DNA from: an uncultured Dehalococcoidia bacterium
GTDB taxonomy: Bacteria > Chloroflexota > Dehalococcoidia > Lucifugimonadales > G958296245
Assembly (NCBI GenBank): GCA_958296245.1
Contig: OY282458.1
Coordinates: 1,634,777-1,698,776 of the forward strand
Length of the DNA stretch: 64,000 bases
Reading direction: 5' to 3'
Position 1 is the stretch's first letter; every line of letters begins with the position of its first letter. The notes under the pieces are model-generated. The model worked only from the letters and a program-made list of their open reading frames with translations, had not been told where the DNA came from and did no database searches. Shown in pieces: positions 8,191 through 16,950 of the stretch. The position numbers and the translations under genes were made by a program.

Positions 8191-8207
8191 ACCGCCAGCA
8201 TGGCGGT
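8191..8207 (-). terminator. hairpin just after the first glycosidase-like gene
   Basis: ACCGCCA and TGGCGGT form a perfect 7-bp stem with a 3-base loop directly behind the stop codon of the gene at 8207-9883. It has no U-run, so it is a candidate 3'-end structure rather than a certain terminator. Confidence 0.35.
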
Positions 8208-9883
8208 CAGTATGCCCACAACGGCGGGTACTTGTCCATTACGTATCCGCCTAGGCTGCGAAGCTTAACTGAACGGAAAAACTCCCCTTCGCCGTCGTCC
8301 CAGCCAGCCAGATCGTTCCTGTGGCCCAGTCTCTGGACCATGCTCCACTCCGCCCTTCGCAGATGCCGGCCCTCCGTGTCCCAAAAACAGAATCCCTCGG
8401 CCCCCTTGTCGTAAAAGTCCACGGCGTGTTGTCTGAACTGCTCCGGCGGCATGCTTCTGGGCATGACCTCGGGGCGCAGGGACACCGCGGAGTCGCCGGT
8501 GATACCGGCGAAGTACGCCACGTCGATCTCCTCGTCGCGCCAAGGGTAAGGGATGAGCGTGTCGATCAGGCCCTCGCGCACCCACGCCTCGACGTCTATC
8601 CCGTAGAACAGGTTGGCGGCCTCGTCGTTGAGCACGTGCGTTAGTATTTCGACCTTGCGCCCGCGCTCCCGCCCCCTCTCCTCCAAGGCACGGCGGACCC
8701 TCCGCGCGAACGCCGTCATGAACCCGGCCCTATAGCGGAGGTACTCCTCGTCGTCCTCCGGCAGGTCGCGCGGGTCCTTCCCCGTCTTCGCCTTGAAGCC
8801 GTCCACCAGCGGCTTCTCGTACAGCACGTAGGGCGCCCCCCTGACCCAGGTCATACACACGCCGTCGACGTCGTAGCTCGCCAGCTCCAGCAGCAGGGAG
8901 AGCACGTAGCTCTGCATACCCTCGAAGGCGTAGCTCATGCGGCCGATCTCGCGGCCGTCTATGTCGATGCAGCGCCATTCGGGATGGCGGCCCCACACCG
9001 GGCCCGTGTAGGTCCCCTCCAGCGGCGGGGCCGCCTGGAAGGCTCCCATGCGTAGCTGGGCGTTCATCTCCAGTCCCAGCTTGTGCGCGTAGCTGACGGC
9101 CTCCTCCAGCGGGTCGATGTCCTTGCCGAGCAGGATGTTGAGCGCCTCGCCCTTTACGCGGTCGAAGGGCCGCGACCTGTCCTGCGTGTCGATATTCTGT
9201 AGAGCGCCGATACGCGTCGGGTAGGTGCAAATGTCGCCGCCGCTGCCGACACACCAGAAGAGCTTCTTGAAGTCCGTATCGCGGTACGGCTCGACCATCT
9301 CCCATATCTCCTCACGGGTCGTCGGCCTCAGGTAGCCCAGGTAGTCGTCCCCCTCGCAGGCGATGCCGATCAGGGTCTTCGTATCCGTGCGCTGCCGCTC
9401 CCGCCGAACCGCCGAGACCTCGGCGTCCGACAGCGGCACGAGCTTTACGTAGGCTGGATAGGCGCGGGCGGGCCAGCCGCTCATCTGCTGCGCAAACACT
9501 ATGTCCCTGCCCGTCAGGTCTGCGTATATCCAGAAGCGCTCGTCGAAGCTGAAGTAGTCGGGCTCCTCGCGCACGATCCGCGTGAAGCAGGGGTTGTCGC
9601 TGAGGCGTACCTTGACCGTGTCCTGGTTCGTCCCGGTGCTCCACACGTCTTGGCGTCCGGTGCCCCACAGCCCGATGAAGACCGCGTGCCATCCGGTCAC
9701 GCCAAGCGGCAGCGTGACCTCCGGGGCCTCCGTCTCCGGCCCGGTGGACAGCATGACCCCGGAGAACTCCCCCGTCTCGTATGGGATGGTCTGCCAGTGG
9801 TACTTCCGGCGCCGCTCGGACAACGCAGCCGCCGGCCTGCATACGCTCAGATCAGTGACGTAGACGGCCCTAGAGTGGTCCAT
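8207..9883 (-). CDS. glycosidase-like protein, paralogue 1 of 3
   Basis: The 558-residue protein has an N-terminal part of about 160 residues that reads like a beta-sandwich (VTGWHAVFIGLW). A C-terminal part follows that resembles the GHL10/family-10-like glycosyl hydrolase TIM barrel: HPEWRCIDIDGRE near 310-322, then a helix leading to DVDGVCMTW, and LIPYPWRDEE. No signal peptide is seen. Substrate and catalytic residues cannot be assigned. It shares start (MDHS), length and motifs with the next two genes. It is the most diverged: it has GAPYVLYEKP where the others have GAPFLLYEQP. A GGAGG lies upstream of the ATG at 9883. Neighbouring lyase and dehydratase genes suggest sugar or sugar-acid use, by inference. 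Confidence 0.7.
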   Translation of the reverse strand: MDHSRAVYVTDLSVCRPAAALSERRRKYHWQTIPYETGEFSGVMLSTGPETEAPEVTLPLGVTGWHAVFIGLWGTGRQDVWSTGTNQDTVKVRLSDNPCFTRIVREEPDYFSFDERFWIYADLTGRDIVFAQQMSGWPARAYPAYVKLVPLSDAEVSAVRRERQRTDTKTLIGIACEGDDYLGYLRPTTREEIWEMVEPYRDTDFKKLFWCVGSGGDICTYPTRIGALQNIDTQDRSRPFDRVKGEALNILLGKDIDPLEEAVSYAHKLGLEMNAQLRMGAFQAAPPLEGTYTGPVWGRHPEWRCIDIDGREIGRMSYAFEGMQSYVLSLLLELASYDVDGVCMTWVRGAPYVLYEKPLVDGFKAKTGKDPRDLPEDDEEYLRYRAGFMTAFARRVRRALEERGRERGRKVEILTHVLNDEAANLFYGIDVEAWVREGLIDTLIPYPWRDEEIDVAYFAGITGDSAVSLRPEVMPRSMPPEQFRQHAVDFYDKGAEGFCFWDTEGRHLRRAEWSMVQRLGHRNDLAGWDDGEGEFFRSVKLRSLGGYVMDKYPPLWAY

Positions 9884-10057
9884 CGCCTGCCTCCGTTACT
9901 CATGACACCTTCCGAGATCACTCGTGATTGAGTTCGTCTTGTCTCCAATCAAACGGGGCTGTGTCATAACGCCAACCTATTCTTCCTCTGCTCCTCGACT
10001 GGCCCGATCACCGTTCCCAGATGGTCACAGCCCTTCCCTGCTCCCCGCTGGGGAGGA

Positions 10058-11764
10058 TTAGTACGCCCAGTGCGGGGGGTACTTGTCCAAGACGTAGCCG
10101 CCCACGCTGATCAGCCTCCTCGTAGTGAAGAACTCCCCTTCGCCGTCGTCCCACCCGGCGAGGTCGTCCTTGTGGCCGAGACGCCGGATCATGCTGTACT
10201 CCTTCTTGAATCGGTCCCGGCCGTTCGTGTCCCAGAAGCACAGCCCGTCCACACCTGCCGCGTAGTCCGCGAGTGCCCGCCGCCGGTACTCCTCCGGCGG
10301 CATCCGACGGGGCATCACCTCGTTGTAGTAGGCCACCCCGGCGCCCCGCGTCAGCTTCACGAAGTACGGCACATCGATTTCCCCGTCCTGCCAGGGATAC
10401 GATATGAGGTTGTCTATAAGACCCTCCCGCACCCACGCGGGCACGTCCAGCGCGTAGAACAGGTTCGTCTCCTCATCGTTCAGCACGTGGGCCGAGATCT
10501 CGATCTTCTTGCCGCGCCTATCCCCTATTTCGTTCATCTCCTTGCGCAGATTGCGCATGAACTCCGTCATGACCTCCGCCCGGTAGCGCAGGTACCGCTC
10601 GTCGCGTTCGTCCAGATCGCGGGCGTCGAGCCCGGTCTCCGCCTTGAACCCATCCACCAGCGGCTGCTCGTAGAGCAGGAACGGCGCCCCCCGGTTGAAG
10701 ATCGGGTTGACGCCGTCGACGTCGTAGTCGTTTGCGTACTCGCGGAATATGTCCATGACGAGCTCGCGCACGCCCTCATAGACGTAGCTCATGCGGGCGA
10801 TCTCTCGGCCGTCGAGGTCGACGCATCGCCACTCCGGGTGGTCCTCGTAGAGTGGCCCGGTGAAAAACTCCTCGAACGGCGGCGAGCACTGGAAGGCCTC
10901 CATCCGGTTGCTCACGTGGACCCGTATCCCCGCCTCGTGGCAGAACTCGATGACCTCGCGCAGGGAGTCCACGCCCCTGCCCGACAGGTCCGTGATCGAC
11001 TCGTGGATCGTCCGGTCGATTTCCCTGGGGAAGTCGGTCGTATTGGAGCCTATGATCGGGGCGGCCCTGGAGGGGTAATGCGCGGCGTCGCCTTGGCAGG
11101 CGCACCAGAGCAGGGTCTTGAAGTCGGTGTCCCTGTAAGGCTCCAGCCAGTCCCAGATCGTCTGCCTCGGGTCGTGGTGAGGCAACGAGACGTACTCGCT
11201 GAAGGCGTCGTTCATCAGTATCAGCCGTTTGGTTTCCGCGTCGGCTGCGCGGTCCGCCCGGATGGCGCCGACCTCGGCGTCCGAGAGGGGCACCAGCTTG
11301 ACATAGGCGACGTAGGCCGGAGTCGGGCCGGAAGAGGCCGCCTCAGGCGCGAAGACCACGTCCTGGCCGGTCAGGTCGGCGAACTTCCAAAACCGCTCGT
11401 CCAGGGCGTAGTTGTCTACTCTGCCCGCAGACGGCCCGGAGTAGACGGGGTCGTGGGAACCCGCCTCCGACTCCTCCCGTTCGAACCAGGTATAGCCGCG
11501 GTCTCCGGTGAGACGCGCCTTGAGCGTGGCGCGATGGATGTTGCTGTAGAGACCAAGGAAGACCGCGTGCCACCCGGAAGCGTCCAGCGAAAGCGTCACC
11601 GGCGGCGCGTCCGTCTCGGGCCCCGAGTAGATCATGGTCCCAGAAAGGCCCTCAGCCTCATATGGGACCGTCTGCCATCTGTACTTGCGGTGTCCGGCCG
11701 TAAGGGCGCTGACCGGGGTGCAGACGCCCATGTCCGTGAGATACCTCGCCTTAGAATGATCCAT
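10058..11764 (-). CDS. glycosidase-like protein, paralogue 2 of 3
   Basis: 568 residues with the same layout as its neighbours: N-terminal sandwich-like domain (ASGWHAVFLGLYS), then a barrel-like part with YRDTDFKTLLWC, HPEWRCVDLDGRE, DYDVDGVNPIFNRGAPF, HVLNDEETNLFY, and a C-terminal FWDTNGRD and DDLAGWDDGEGEF block. It carries an extra stretch near residues 100-115 missing from paralogue 1. Start ATG at 11764 follows a strong AGGAGG. A 174-base gap separates it from paralogue 1; paralogue 3 ends 40 bases upstream. Family assignment to GHL10-like hydrolases is by motif resemblance only. Confidence 0.7.
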   Translation of the reverse strand: MDHSKARYLTDMGVCTPVSALTAGHRKYRWQTVPYEAEGLSGTMIYSGPETDAPPVTLSLDASGWHAVFLGLYSNIHRATLKARLTGDRGYTWFEREESEAGSHDPVYSGPSAGRVDNYALDERFWKFADLTGQDVVFAPEAASSGPTPAYVAYVKLVPLSDAEVGAIRADRAADAETKRLILMNDAFSEYVSLPHHDPRQTIWDWLEPYRDTDFKTLLWCACQGDAAHYPSRAAPIIGSNTTDFPREIDRTIHESITDLSGRGVDSLREVIEFCHEAGIRVHVSNRMEAFQCSPPFEEFFTGPLYEDHPEWRCVDLDGREIARMSYVYEGVRELVMDIFREYANDYDVDGVNPIFNRGAPFLLYEQPLVDGFKAETGLDARDLDERDERYLRYRAEVMTEFMRNLRKEMNEIGDRRGKKIEISAHVLNDEETNLFYALDVPAWVREGLIDNLISYPWQDGEIDVPYFVKLTRGAGVAYYNEVMPRRMPPEEYRRRALADYAAGVDGLCFWDTNGRDRFKKEYSMIRRLGHKDDLAGWDDGEGEFFTTRRLISVGGYVLDKYPPHWAY

Positions 11765-11804
11765 GGAACGACCTCCTTCCGTATGCCGACTCCGTTTCCC
11801 GGGG

Positions 11805-13469
11805 TCAGAAAGCCCAGTGCGGCGGGTACTTGTCCAAGACGTACCCGCCCACGCTGATCATCTTCCGCGACCTCCAGAACTCCCCCTCGCCGTCATCCCA
11901 GCGCGCTAGGTCGTCCTTGTGCCCCAGCCGCCTTATCATGCTCCATTCCTTTCGCATCGGGTCGCGGCCGTTCGTATCCCAGAAGCACATACCGTCCGCG
12001 CCGGCGGCGTAGTTCTCAATGCCCCGTAGCCGGTACTCCTCCGGCGACATCCGGCGCGGCATCACCTCCGGGTAGAACTTGACCGGCGTGCCTCCGGTGA
12101 GGCTCCCGAAGTAGGCCACGTCGGGCTCGACGTCGCGCCACGGGTAGGAGATGAGGTTGTCTATGAGCCCCTCCTCGATCCACGCAGGCACGTCTAGGCC
12201 GAAGAATAGGTTGGTCTGCTCATTGCTCAGCACGTGGGCGGAGATCTCGAGCTTCCGGCCCTTCGTCCTGCCGATGGCGTCCACCTCCTGGCGCAGGGTA
12301 CGCATGAAGTCCGTCATGACCCCTGCCCTGTAGTGCAGGTAGCGCTCGTCGTCCTCCGCGAGATCCCGGGCGTCGAGCCCTGTCTCGGCTCGAAACCCTT
12401 CCAACAGCGGTTGCTCATATAGCAGGAACGGCGCCCCACGGTTGAATATGGGGTTCACTCCGTCGGCGTCGTATTTGCCCACCGCTTCTTTGAACATATT
12501 GAGCATCAGGTCGCGGACGCCCTTGTACGCGTAGCTCATCCTGGCGATCTCGCGTCCGTCGACGTCGACGCAGCGCCACTCCGGATGCTCGGTGTAGAAG
12601 TTTCCGGTGAAGAACTCCTCGAAGGGCGGCGAGCACTGGAACGCCTCCATCCGGTTGCTGACGTGGACCTCGACACCCATCGCGTGGCAGTAGTCGATGA
12701 CGGTCTTCATCGGATCGATGCCTTTGCCCGCGAGTATCTGGTGCGACTCGGCGTTCTGTCGGTCGCTGATGCGGGGGTAGTCGGTCGTGCTGTCCCCTAT
12801 CAGGCTGCCGTACTCCGAGATGTAGTTGAGCACGTCCCCGCCGGCGCCGGGGCACCAGAGCAGCGTCTTGAAGTCGGTGTCACGGTACGGTTCCAGCCAC
12901 TGCCAGATGTCCTCGACGGCAGTGGGCCTAAAATTGCCGAAGTTGCTGAACCCGTCGTTCATGAAGAAAAGGCGCTGTGTATCGCTGCCTGCCCTCTCGG
13001 CCTTCACGGCTTCCACTTCGGCGTCCGACATGGGAACAAGCTTGACGTAGGTGACGTATGCCGGGGTTGGCGCTCCGCCCCCCTGCTGCGCGAGCATGAT
13101 GTCCTCGCCGGTCAGGTCGGCGTACTTGAAGAACCGCTCGTCTGTGGTGAAGTTGTCCACTCGGCCGTTGGGGCCTTCTTCCCTGTCCATGGCCGAGTAG
13201 GCGGTGTCACTGGTCAGCTTGACCTTGAGCAGTGACGGCGTCCAGTTGCTCCAAAGGCCGACGAATATGGCATGCCACCCCGACACTTCGACGGGGAGGG
13301 TCACAGGCGGCGCCTCCGTCTCCGGTCCGGCAAACAGCAGGGTGCCCGACACACCTTCAGCTTCGTAGGGAGTCGCCTGCCAATGGTACTTCAGGTGCCC
13401 TGGGGAGATTGCGGCCTGTGGCAGGCAAACGCTCATATCCGAGATCATTATCGCCTTGGAGTGGTCCAT
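11805..13469 (-). CDS. glycosidase-like protein, paralogue 3 of 3
   Basis: Closest to paralogue 2, with NPIFNRGAPFLLYEQP, VSNRMEAFQCSPPFEEFFTG and DDLARWDDGEGEF in the same order. I place the start at ATG 13469 (MDHSKAI), because all three paralogues begin MDHS and AGGAG lies at the right distance. A longer frame to 13514 adds a hydrophobic stretch without such support. It is the first of the three-gene minus-strand run. The full-length family B repeat lies just upstream. The role is unknown; a role in carbohydrate uptake or breakdown is inferred from the neighbours. Confidence 0.7.
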   Translation of the reverse strand: MDHSKAIMISDMSVCLPQAAISPGHLKYHWQATPYEAEGVSGTLLFAGPETEAPPVTLPVEVSGWHAIFVGLWSNWTPSLLKVKLTSDTAYSAMDREEGPNGRVDNFTTDERFFKYADLTGEDIMLAQQGGGAPTPAYVTYVKLVPMSDAEVEAVKAERAGSDTQRLFFMNDGFSNFGNFRPTAVEDIWQWLEPYRDTDFKTLLWCPGAGGDVLNYISEYGSLIGDSTTDYPRISDRQNAESHQILAGKGIDPMKTVIDYCHAMGVEVHVSNRMEAFQCSPPFEEFFTGNFYTEHPEWRCVDVDGREIARMSYAYKGVRDLMLNMFKEAVGKYDADGVNPIFNRGAPFLLYEQPLLEGFRAETGLDARDLAEDDERYLHYRAGVMTDFMRTLRQEVDAIGRTKGRKLEISAHVLSNEQTNLFFGLDVPAWIEEGLIDNLISYPWRDVEPDVAYFGSLTGGTPVKFYPEVMPRRMSPEEYRLRGIENYAAGADGMCFWDTNGRDPMRKEWSMIRRLGHKDDLARWDDGEGEFWRSRKMISVGGYVLDKYPPHWAF

Positions 13470-13544
13470 CGCGGCATCTCCTAGAGTGAGTAGTAACGAG
13501 GCCAAGGGTAGCACACCTAATTACCCTCGTACCAAGCCCTTGGC

Positions 13545-13722
13545 AACTGTTCAGACTTCGTGAGGTCCTTTTTCGACTGGCGTAGCCCCGATAAAAGCAG
13601 ACGTCTTTAGATCCCCACCCGCCCGCCCCTTGGTAACCGGGGGCACAGCCCCCCAGACCCCCTTACAGAAGGGAGAATCTCTCTGGACTCCCCCTTTCGG
13701 GCCTCACAGAGTCTGAACAGTT
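13545..13722 (+). repeat. family B repeat, full-length MITE-like element
   Basis: 178 bases with terminal inverted repeats: left AACTGTTCAGACTTCGTGAG, right (reverse complement) AACTGTTCAGACTCTGTGAG. The interior has CGACTGGCGTAGCCCC, a GGGGGC-ACA-GCCCCC hairpin and GGACTCCCCCTTTCGG. It encodes no protein. It lies between the divergent genes at 13469 and 14025. Confidence 0.85.
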
Positions 13723-13817
13723 TCGCTCGGCCCGCAGGGCGAGGATGCGCCGGCGTTCATAGAGTATAGGCAATTGCAACGGCGGCGAGGAACCCGACGC
13801 GCGCGGCTGGACGCGCG

Positions 13818-13846
13818 TTGACTGAGGCCCAAGGCATCGTTATGAT
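13818..13846 (+). promoter_or_regulatory. strong sigma-70-like promoter for the DHDPS-family gene
   Basis: TTGACT, exactly 17 bases, TATGAT. Predicted transcription start is near 13853, so the whole family A repeat at 13865-14011 would be inside the 5' leader of the gene at 14025. Confidence 0.6.
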
Positions 13847-13864
13847 GCGGTTAGCACGGAGCAG

Positions 13865-14011
13865 TAACAGGCTGCGGTAATACGGGATGCGCAGACGGCG
13901 CAGCCCGTTGCCGGGAGTCTGAGGGCGTGTCCCTCAGACATAATCTATTCCCCTTCCTGGACGGAAGGGAGGGCTGCAAGGGAGCCGGAAGCGTTTCCCG
14001 CAGTCTGCTAA
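13865..14011 (+). repeat. family A repeat, full-length copy
   Basis: 147 bases. Left end TAACAGGCTGCGGTAATACG, right end CCCGCAGTCTGCTAA, which are inverted copies of each other. Inside are a 9-bp hairpin GTCTGAGGG/CCCTCAGAC, then CATAATCTATT, a second hairpin CCCTTCC/GGAAGGG, and GGGCTGCAAGGGAGCCGGAA. The right end abuts the AAGGAGAG ribosome-binding site of the next gene. Confidence 0.85.
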
Positions 14012-14024
14012 AGGAGAGTCGCGG

Positions 14025-14978
14025 ATGCTATCTAAGCTAGAGGCCAGAGACCGGTTCCAAGGCGTGGTGGTTCCCTTGGCCACCCTATTCAATGACGACC
14101 TGTCGCTTGACGTACAGGGCACGGCGGACAACGCCCAATGGATCGTGGACCGGGGCGCGAGGCAAGGCAACTCGGTCTTCCTGATCGCCGGTTCGGGCGG
14201 CGACTTCACCGTCCTCAATCTCGAGGAGCGCAAGCAAGTCATCGAGGCCGTGGCGAAAGTGGGCCGCGACAACGACGTCCCTATGATGGCCGGCGTCCAG
14301 AGCACGGACATACGAGACACCATCACCCTATGCCAGGTAGCCGAGGACCAAGGCGTCGAGATAGCTCAGATCAGCGGCGCCTACTACTACACGGTGCAGG
14401 CAGAGGACACGGTCGCCTGGCACGAAGAGGTCGCCAAGCACACGAATATAGGCTTCTCGGCTTATAGCCATTGGTACAGCGGGTCGAAGTACGACGTGCC
14501 CGCCGAGGTCATCGACCGGCTGCTGGAGATCCCCAACACCAACGCGGTCAAGTGGGGATCTCCCAACATAGACAGCTACGTACAGGGCCTGATGAAGTGG
14601 TCCGGGAAAGCGGCCCTCGTCAACAACGGCAGCCTTGTCATCTACGCCGCCGTGCTCGGCTGCAAGGCGTGGATCAGCCACGTGCCGAACTTCTATCCCG
14701 AGTTCTGCTGGCGGGCTCACGACCTGATGGACCAAGGCCGGTTCGGAGAAGCGCAGGAGTTCTTCCAAGGCTTCATGGCCGAGTATGGAAGGGTGCGAGG
14801 CGCCATCGGCGGCAAGACGGCAGGCGAGGGCATCTTCGTCAAGGCGGCGATGGACGCCACCGGCCGCCGCGGCGGCCCATCGCGATTGCCGTCGCGTGAC
14901 GCGGCCGTTTCGCAGGACGCCAGGGACGCCTTCAAGCGACTGGTGGAGGCCCACGCCGGGGCCCTGTCATCCGTCTGA
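14025..14978 (+). CDS. dihydrodipicolinate synthase / N-acetylneuraminate lyase family protein
   Basis: A class I aldolase or lyase of the DHDPS/NAL superfamily (TIM barrel, Schiff-base lysine). The lysine is Lys176 in NAVKWGSP, and the proton-relay tyrosine is probably Tyr147 in SAYSHW; GSGGDFTVL replaces the usual GTTGE loop. That loop difference makes true DapA unlikely. Members of this kind include sugar-acid aldolases and dehydratases. Length 317 is slightly long at the C-terminus. AGGAG precedes the ATG. It is convergent, with an 11-base gap, to a sugar-acid-type dehydratase, which fits a shared 2-keto-3-deoxy acid pathway (inferred). Confidence 0.82.
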   Translation: MLSKLEARDRFQGVVVPLATLFNDDLSLDVQGTADNAQWIVDRGARQGNSVFLIAGSGGDFTVLNLEERKQVIEAVAKVGRDNDVPMMAGVQSTDIRDTITLCQVAEDQGVEIAQISGAYYYTVQAEDTVAWHEEVAKHTNIGFSAYSHWYSGSKYDVPAEVIDRLLEIPNTNAVKWGSPNIDSYVQGLMKWSGKAALVNNGSLVIYAAVLGCKAWISHVPNFYPEFCWRAHDLMDQGRFGEAQEFFQGFMAEYGRVRGAIGGKTAGEGIFVKAAMDATGRRGGPSRLPSRDAAVSQDARDAFKRLVEAHAGALSSV

Positions 14979-14989
14979 GCCCCTCCCTG

Positions 14990-16714
14990 CTAGGCCACTA
15001 GAAAGTCGAAGTCGCAGCCTTCGTGGGCCTGGGTTACGTGGCGGCTGAACAGTAGGCCGTAGCCCCTCGTCGGCCCCGGCTTGGCAGGGGGCGCCTCCTC
15101 AAGCCTGCGCTGGATCTCCCTGTCTTCGACCTTCAGGTCGAGCCGACGCCGCGGTACGTCCATCTCTATGACGTCCCCGCTGCGCACGGCGCCCAGCGGC
15201 CCTCCTGTGGCCGATTCCGGGCTCACGTGAACCACGACGGTGCCGAAGGCGGTCCCGCTCATACGGGCATCGCTGACACGTACCATATCCCGCACGCCGC
15301 GCTCCAGCAGCTTCTTGGGCAGCGGCAAGAACCCCCACTCCGGCATCCCAGGCCCGCCGACGGGTCCGGCGTTGCGCATTACTAGAACGTCGTCGGGGCG
15401 CACGTCCAGATCGGGGTCGTCTATGCGCCGCGTCAAGTCGTCGTGGTCTTCGAACACGAGCGCCCGCCCGGAGTGCCCCAGCAGCCCGGGCGACGCGGCG
15501 CTGGACTTGATCACGGCCCCATTGGGGGCAAGGCTGCCGGTCAGCACCGCCAACCCTCCCTCCGAGCTGACCGGGTCGCCGGCCGGCCTGATCACGGCGC
15601 GGTCGTAGACCTCCGCGCCGGCCACGTTCTCGCGCAAGCTGCGGCCGGTTACGGTCAGCACGTCCCCACGTAGAAGAGGCAGCAACCCTCGTTGGACGGC
15701 GGGGACCCCGCCCGCGTTGTGGAAGTCCTCCATGAGGTACTTGCCCGAGGGCTTGACGTCCGCCACGACCGGCGTCGTTCTCGACAGCGCGTCGAACAGC
15801 CGCAGCGGGAGGTCCACGCCCACACGGCCGGCCAGGGCGCACAGATGGATAATCGCGTTGGCGGAGCCTCCGATCGCGTGCAGGGTCCGGATGGCATTCT
15901 CGAAGGCCCCTCTCGTCAGGATGGCCGAGGGCCTCAGGTCCCTCTCGACCAGGGCGACGATCCGGCGCCCGGCGGCCTCCGCCAAGCGGGCCCTTCGGGG
16001 GTCGGCGGCCGGAATGGCGGCGTTGCCCGGCAGGGCAATCCCCAGGGCTTCGCCCATAGCCCCCATGGTGGATGCCGTACCCATGACCCCGCAGTGGCCG
16101 GGGCTGCGGATGATGTTGTCCTGCAGGTCGGCCCAGTCGGCCCCGGTGATCCTGCCCGCTCTGAGCTCCTGCTCGTAGCGCCGGCAGTCCGTGCACGTTC
16201 CCAATTCCTCGCCTCGCCAGCTTGCCTTGAGCTGCGGCCCCCCGGTGACCAGAATGGCCGGCGCGTCGGCGCTGGCCGCCCCCATCAGCAGGGCGGGCGT
16301 CGTCTTGTCGCAGCCCCCGAGCAGCACTACGCCGTCCAGCGGGTTGGAGACTATGGACTCCTCGACGTCCATGCTCATCAGGTTGCGGTATAGCATGGCC
16401 GTGGGTCGCATGAAGTACTCGCCCAAGGACATCACGGGAAACTCCAGCGGGAAACCGCCTGCCTGCCAAACGCCGCGTTTGACCGCCGCCGCGAGGTCGC
16501 GCAGGTGGGCGTTGCAGTGAGTCAACTCGCTCCAAGAGTTGCAGACGCCGATTATGGGCCGGCCCTCGTAGGCCAGCTCGCTGAACCCTTGAGCCTTGAA
16601 CGCGGCGCGTCGGAGCCATCCGTACAGCTCCGGCGTATCCAGCCACTCACGGCTTCGCAGCCGCCGCTTACCCTCAGACTTCACGCCGGCGGACCCAAGC
16701 AACCCCGTGGACAT
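14990..16714 (-). CDS. IlvD/Edd-family dehydratase, sugar-acid type
   Basis: Iron-sulfur dehydratase removing water from a 2,3-dihydroxy acid. Likely [2Fe-2S] ligands are Cys58 (GVCNSW), Cys135 (GGCDKT) and Cys208 (GHCGVMG). The serine base lies in VSDARMSGTAFGTVVVH. The start (RSREWLDTPELYGWLRRAAFK) and the FLPLPKKLLERGVRDM segment look more like L-arabonate/D-xylonate dehydratases than like IlvD of branched-chain amino acid synthesis, so I do not call it ilvD. With the convergent DHDPS-family gene it could run the dehydration and cleavage steps for a sugar acid. GGAGG lies ahead of the ATG at 16714, and a family A repeat lies just upstream. Confidence 0.85.
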   Translation of the reverse strand: MSTGLLGSAGVKSEGKRRLRSREWLDTPELYGWLRRAAFKAQGFSELAYEGRPIIGVCNSWSELTHCNAHLRDLAAAVKRGVWQAGGFPLEFPVMSLGEYFMRPTAMLYRNLMSMDVEESIVSNPLDGVVLLGGCDKTTPALLMGAASADAPAILVTGGPQLKASWRGEELGTCTDCRRYEQELRAGRITGADWADLQDNIIRSPGHCGVMGTASTMGAMGEALGIALPGNAAIPAADPRRARLAEAAGRRIVALVERDLRPSAILTRGAFENAIRTLHAIGGSANAIIHLCALAGRVGVDLPLRLFDALSRTTPVVADVKPSGKYLMEDFHNAGGVPAVQRGLLPLLRGDVLTVTGRSLRENVAGAEVYDRAVIRPAGDPVSSEGGLAVLTGSLAPNGAVIKSSAASPGLLGHSGRALVFEDHDDLTRRIDDPDLDVRPDDVLVMRNAGPVGGPGMPEWGFLPLPKKLLERGVRDMVRVSDARMSGTAFGTVVVHVSPESATGGPLGAVRSGDVIEMDVPRRRLDLKVEDREIQRRLEEAPPAKPGPTRGYGLLFSRHVTQAHEGCDFDFLVA

Positions 16715-16749
16715 GCATCCGTAACCTCCAGCGCCTCAACTGGCAGTGG

Positions 16750-16883
16750 AAGCCTGTTTCTGGCTTCCCTGCAACCCTCCCTGCCCGGCCAGGAAGGGAA
16801 TGGATTATATCTGAGGGACACCCTCAGACTTCCCGGCAAAGGGGCTATGCCCTATGCCACACCCGTATTTCGGCAGCCTGTTA
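16750..16883 (-). repeat. family A repeat upstream of the dehydratase gene
   Basis: Read on the minus strand: TAACAGGCTGCCGAAATACG at the left end, hairpin TCTGAGGG/CCCTCAGA, TATAATCCATT, CCCTTCCTGGCC, GGTTGCAGGGAAGCC. The right terminus is cut short. Orientation matches the dehydratase gene that starts 36 bases further on. Confidence 0.8.
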
Positions 16884-16950
16884 GAGCGCCGGCTCCGGCG
16901 CGATACCCCCTCGAGGCGATTATCGCGGGTCTGCCCTGTTCCGAGGGAGC

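Noticed and set aside
10070-11857. 595-codon plus-strand frame opposite glycosidase-like paralogue 2
   Set aside because: Antisense shadow; no ribosome-binding site and no recognisable domain, whereas the minus-strand gene has both.
13545-13722. Family B elements as rho-independent terminators
   Set aside because: They contain strong GC hairpins but no U-run, and have conserved terminal inverted repeats, which fits a transposable element better.
13865-14011. Family A TATAAT-like box as a sure promoter
   Set aside because: No -35-like hexamer at 16-18 bases in any copy, and at three loci a better promoter lies outside the repeat; kept only as a possibility.
14990-16714. Calling the dehydratase IlvD of branched-chain amino acid synthesis
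   Set aside because: The N-terminus and the C-terminal loop fit sugar-acid dehydratases better, and the neighbours are not ilv genes.
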